DNA from: CAZUZD01 sp964624465
GTDB taxonomy: Bacteria > Planctomycetota > Planctomycetia > Isosphaerales > Isosphaeraceae
Length of the DNA: 6,677 nucleotides
Direction of reading: 5' to 3'
NCBI GenBank assembly: GCA_964624465.1
Contig: CAZUZD010000330.1
Span: forward strand, 1 to 6,677
Shown here: positions 5,811 to 6,677 of the stretch, one piece after another
Numbering within the stretch: the stretch's first letter is position 1
Layout of the letters: each line of letters opens with the position of its first letter
Program-made: the position numbers and the translations under genes
Notes under the pieces: model-generated
Told to the model about the DNA's origin: nothing
The model's database searches: none
The model's input: the letters and a program-made list of their open reading frames with translations, nothing else

Positions 5811-6677
5811 TCAGGTGCGCGAGCGCCGCCGGCCCCGGCGGCCCTTCGCGGCGGGCTCGGCGGCCACGGCGTCGTCCTCGCGGAGGTGGCGGCCGGTGAG
5901 CGTCACGAAGACGTCTTCGAGGCTCACGTGCCGGGTCGAGAGCCGCGCCAGCGTGTGGCCGTCGGCCTGGAGCCGGTCGAGCAGCGCGGGCAGGGCCCGG
6001 TGCGGCTCGCCGACGGTCAGGGCGAAGCCGTCGTTCTCGCGGCGGGCCGACTGCACCCCGGGCACGTCGGTGAACGCCTCGGGCGCCGGCGGCTCGACCC
6101 CCTCGGCGTCGGCCAGGGCGAATTCCAGGATGTGTTCGCCGCCCAGCCGCGCGATCAGCTCGGGCGGCGACCCCAGCGCGATCACCCGGCCGTGGTCGAC
6201 GATCGCGATCTGGTCGCAGAGCTTCTCGGCCTCGTCCATGTAGTGCGTCGTCAGCAGGATCGTCCGGCCCTGGTCGCGGAGTTCGCGGACCACGTCCCAG
6301 AGCTGCCGCCGCGACTGCGGGTCGAGGCCCGTGGTCGGCTCGTCCAGGAAGATCAGCTCGGGGTTGCCGACCAGGGCCAGCGCCACGGCCAGCCGGCGCT
6401 GCTGGCCGCCGGAGAGGGTCTCGACGAAGGCGTTCGCCTTGGGCTCCAGGGCCACCCGACCCAGGACGTCGGTCGCCTCGGGGCCCTCGCGGTAGAAGCT
6501 GCGGAACAGGTGGACCAGTTCCAGGACCGTCGACTTCTCGGGGAACCGGGTCTCCTGGAGGGTGACGCCGATCCGCTCGCGGATCTCGTCGGGCTCCCGC
6601 TCCCAGCGCCGGCCCAGGACCTCGACCGAGCCGGAGGTCGGCGCGTTGTCGAGGGACCGCACCTTGGACTTCATGTG
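5811..6677 (-). CDS. ABC transporter ATP-binding protein, N-terminus cut by the window edge
   Basis: This is the nucleotide-binding subunit of an ABC-2 exporter, of the DrrA/CcmA-like type. The frame is still open at the right edge. Numbered from the methionine at 6674, it shows PTSGSVEVLG (12-21), the Q-loop glutamine in GVTLQE (Q40), signature LSGGQ (87-91), Walker B LIFLDEP (107-113), D-loop GLD (116-118) and the switch histidine H144 in LTTH. The Walker A P-loop should lie just before PTSG but is not in the window, so the methionine at 6674 is almost certainly internal and the gene continues past 6677. The C-terminus carries the extra domain of exporter ATPases, ending VSLEDVFVTLTGRHLRE (250-266), then a disordered Ala/Arg tail (KGRRGRRRSRT). 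It is the first visible gene of the operon; its promoter lies outside. Confidence 0.9.
   Translation of the reverse strand, partial: HMKSKVRSLDNAPTSGSVEVLGRRWEREPDEIRERIGVTLQETRFPEKSTVLELVHLFRSFYREGPEATDVLGRVALEPKANAFVETLSGGQQRRLAVALALVGNPELIFLDEPTTGLDPQSRRQLWDVVRELRDQGRTILLTTHYMDEAEKLCDQIAIVDHGRVIALGSPPELIARLGGEHILEFALADAEGVEPPAPEAFTDVPGVQSARRENDGFALTVGEPHRALPALLDRLQADGHTLARLSTRHVSLEDVFVTLTGRHLREDDAVAAEPAAKGRRGRRRSRT

Overview
The window is very GC-rich, with GC-biased third codon positions and alanine/proline-rich protein tails. Together with the mix of protein families this suggests a planctomycete, probably of the Isosphaeraceae type. That placement is an impression from sequence style, not a search result. 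There are six protein-coding genes, no rRNA or tRNA, and no mobile element or CRISPR array that I can see.

Left part (1-2290): a plus-strand gene (110-1627) encodes an 11-helix transporter of the Nramp/APC fold in which both signature metal-binding motifs are replaced. It converges on a small minus-strand gene of unknown function (1832-2290). A perfect 12-bp inverted repeat lies between the two, next to the minus-strand stop. A frame still open at the left edge ends in an ATGA overlap with the transporter start, so an upstream cistron may be coupled to it.

Middle (2291-4627): a roughly 600-nt divergent intergenic region holds no convincing gene. It contains a strong small stem-loop and a plausible sigma70-like promoter. 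A D-amino acid aminotransferase gene (2889-3770) follows. Its stop overlaps by 4 nt (GTGA) the possible start of a second gene (3767-4627). That second product looks like a family-2 glycosyltransferase domain that has lost the DxD metal/nucleotide-sugar site, a likely pseudo-enzyme.

Right part (4640-6677): a minus-strand ABC-2 type exporter operon, with the ATP-binding protein first (cut by the right edge before its Walker A motif) and the membrane permease second. Its last gene converges on the glycosyltransferase-like gene. The two stop codons lie 12 nt apart and both sit inside the stem of one perfect 9-bp hairpin, which probably ends transcription both ways.

The most interesting points are the Nramp-like protein with an altered ion site, the DxD-less glycosyltransferase-like protein tied to a D-amino acid enzyme, and hairpins at both convergent junctions that share a GCGGAGCCC core.
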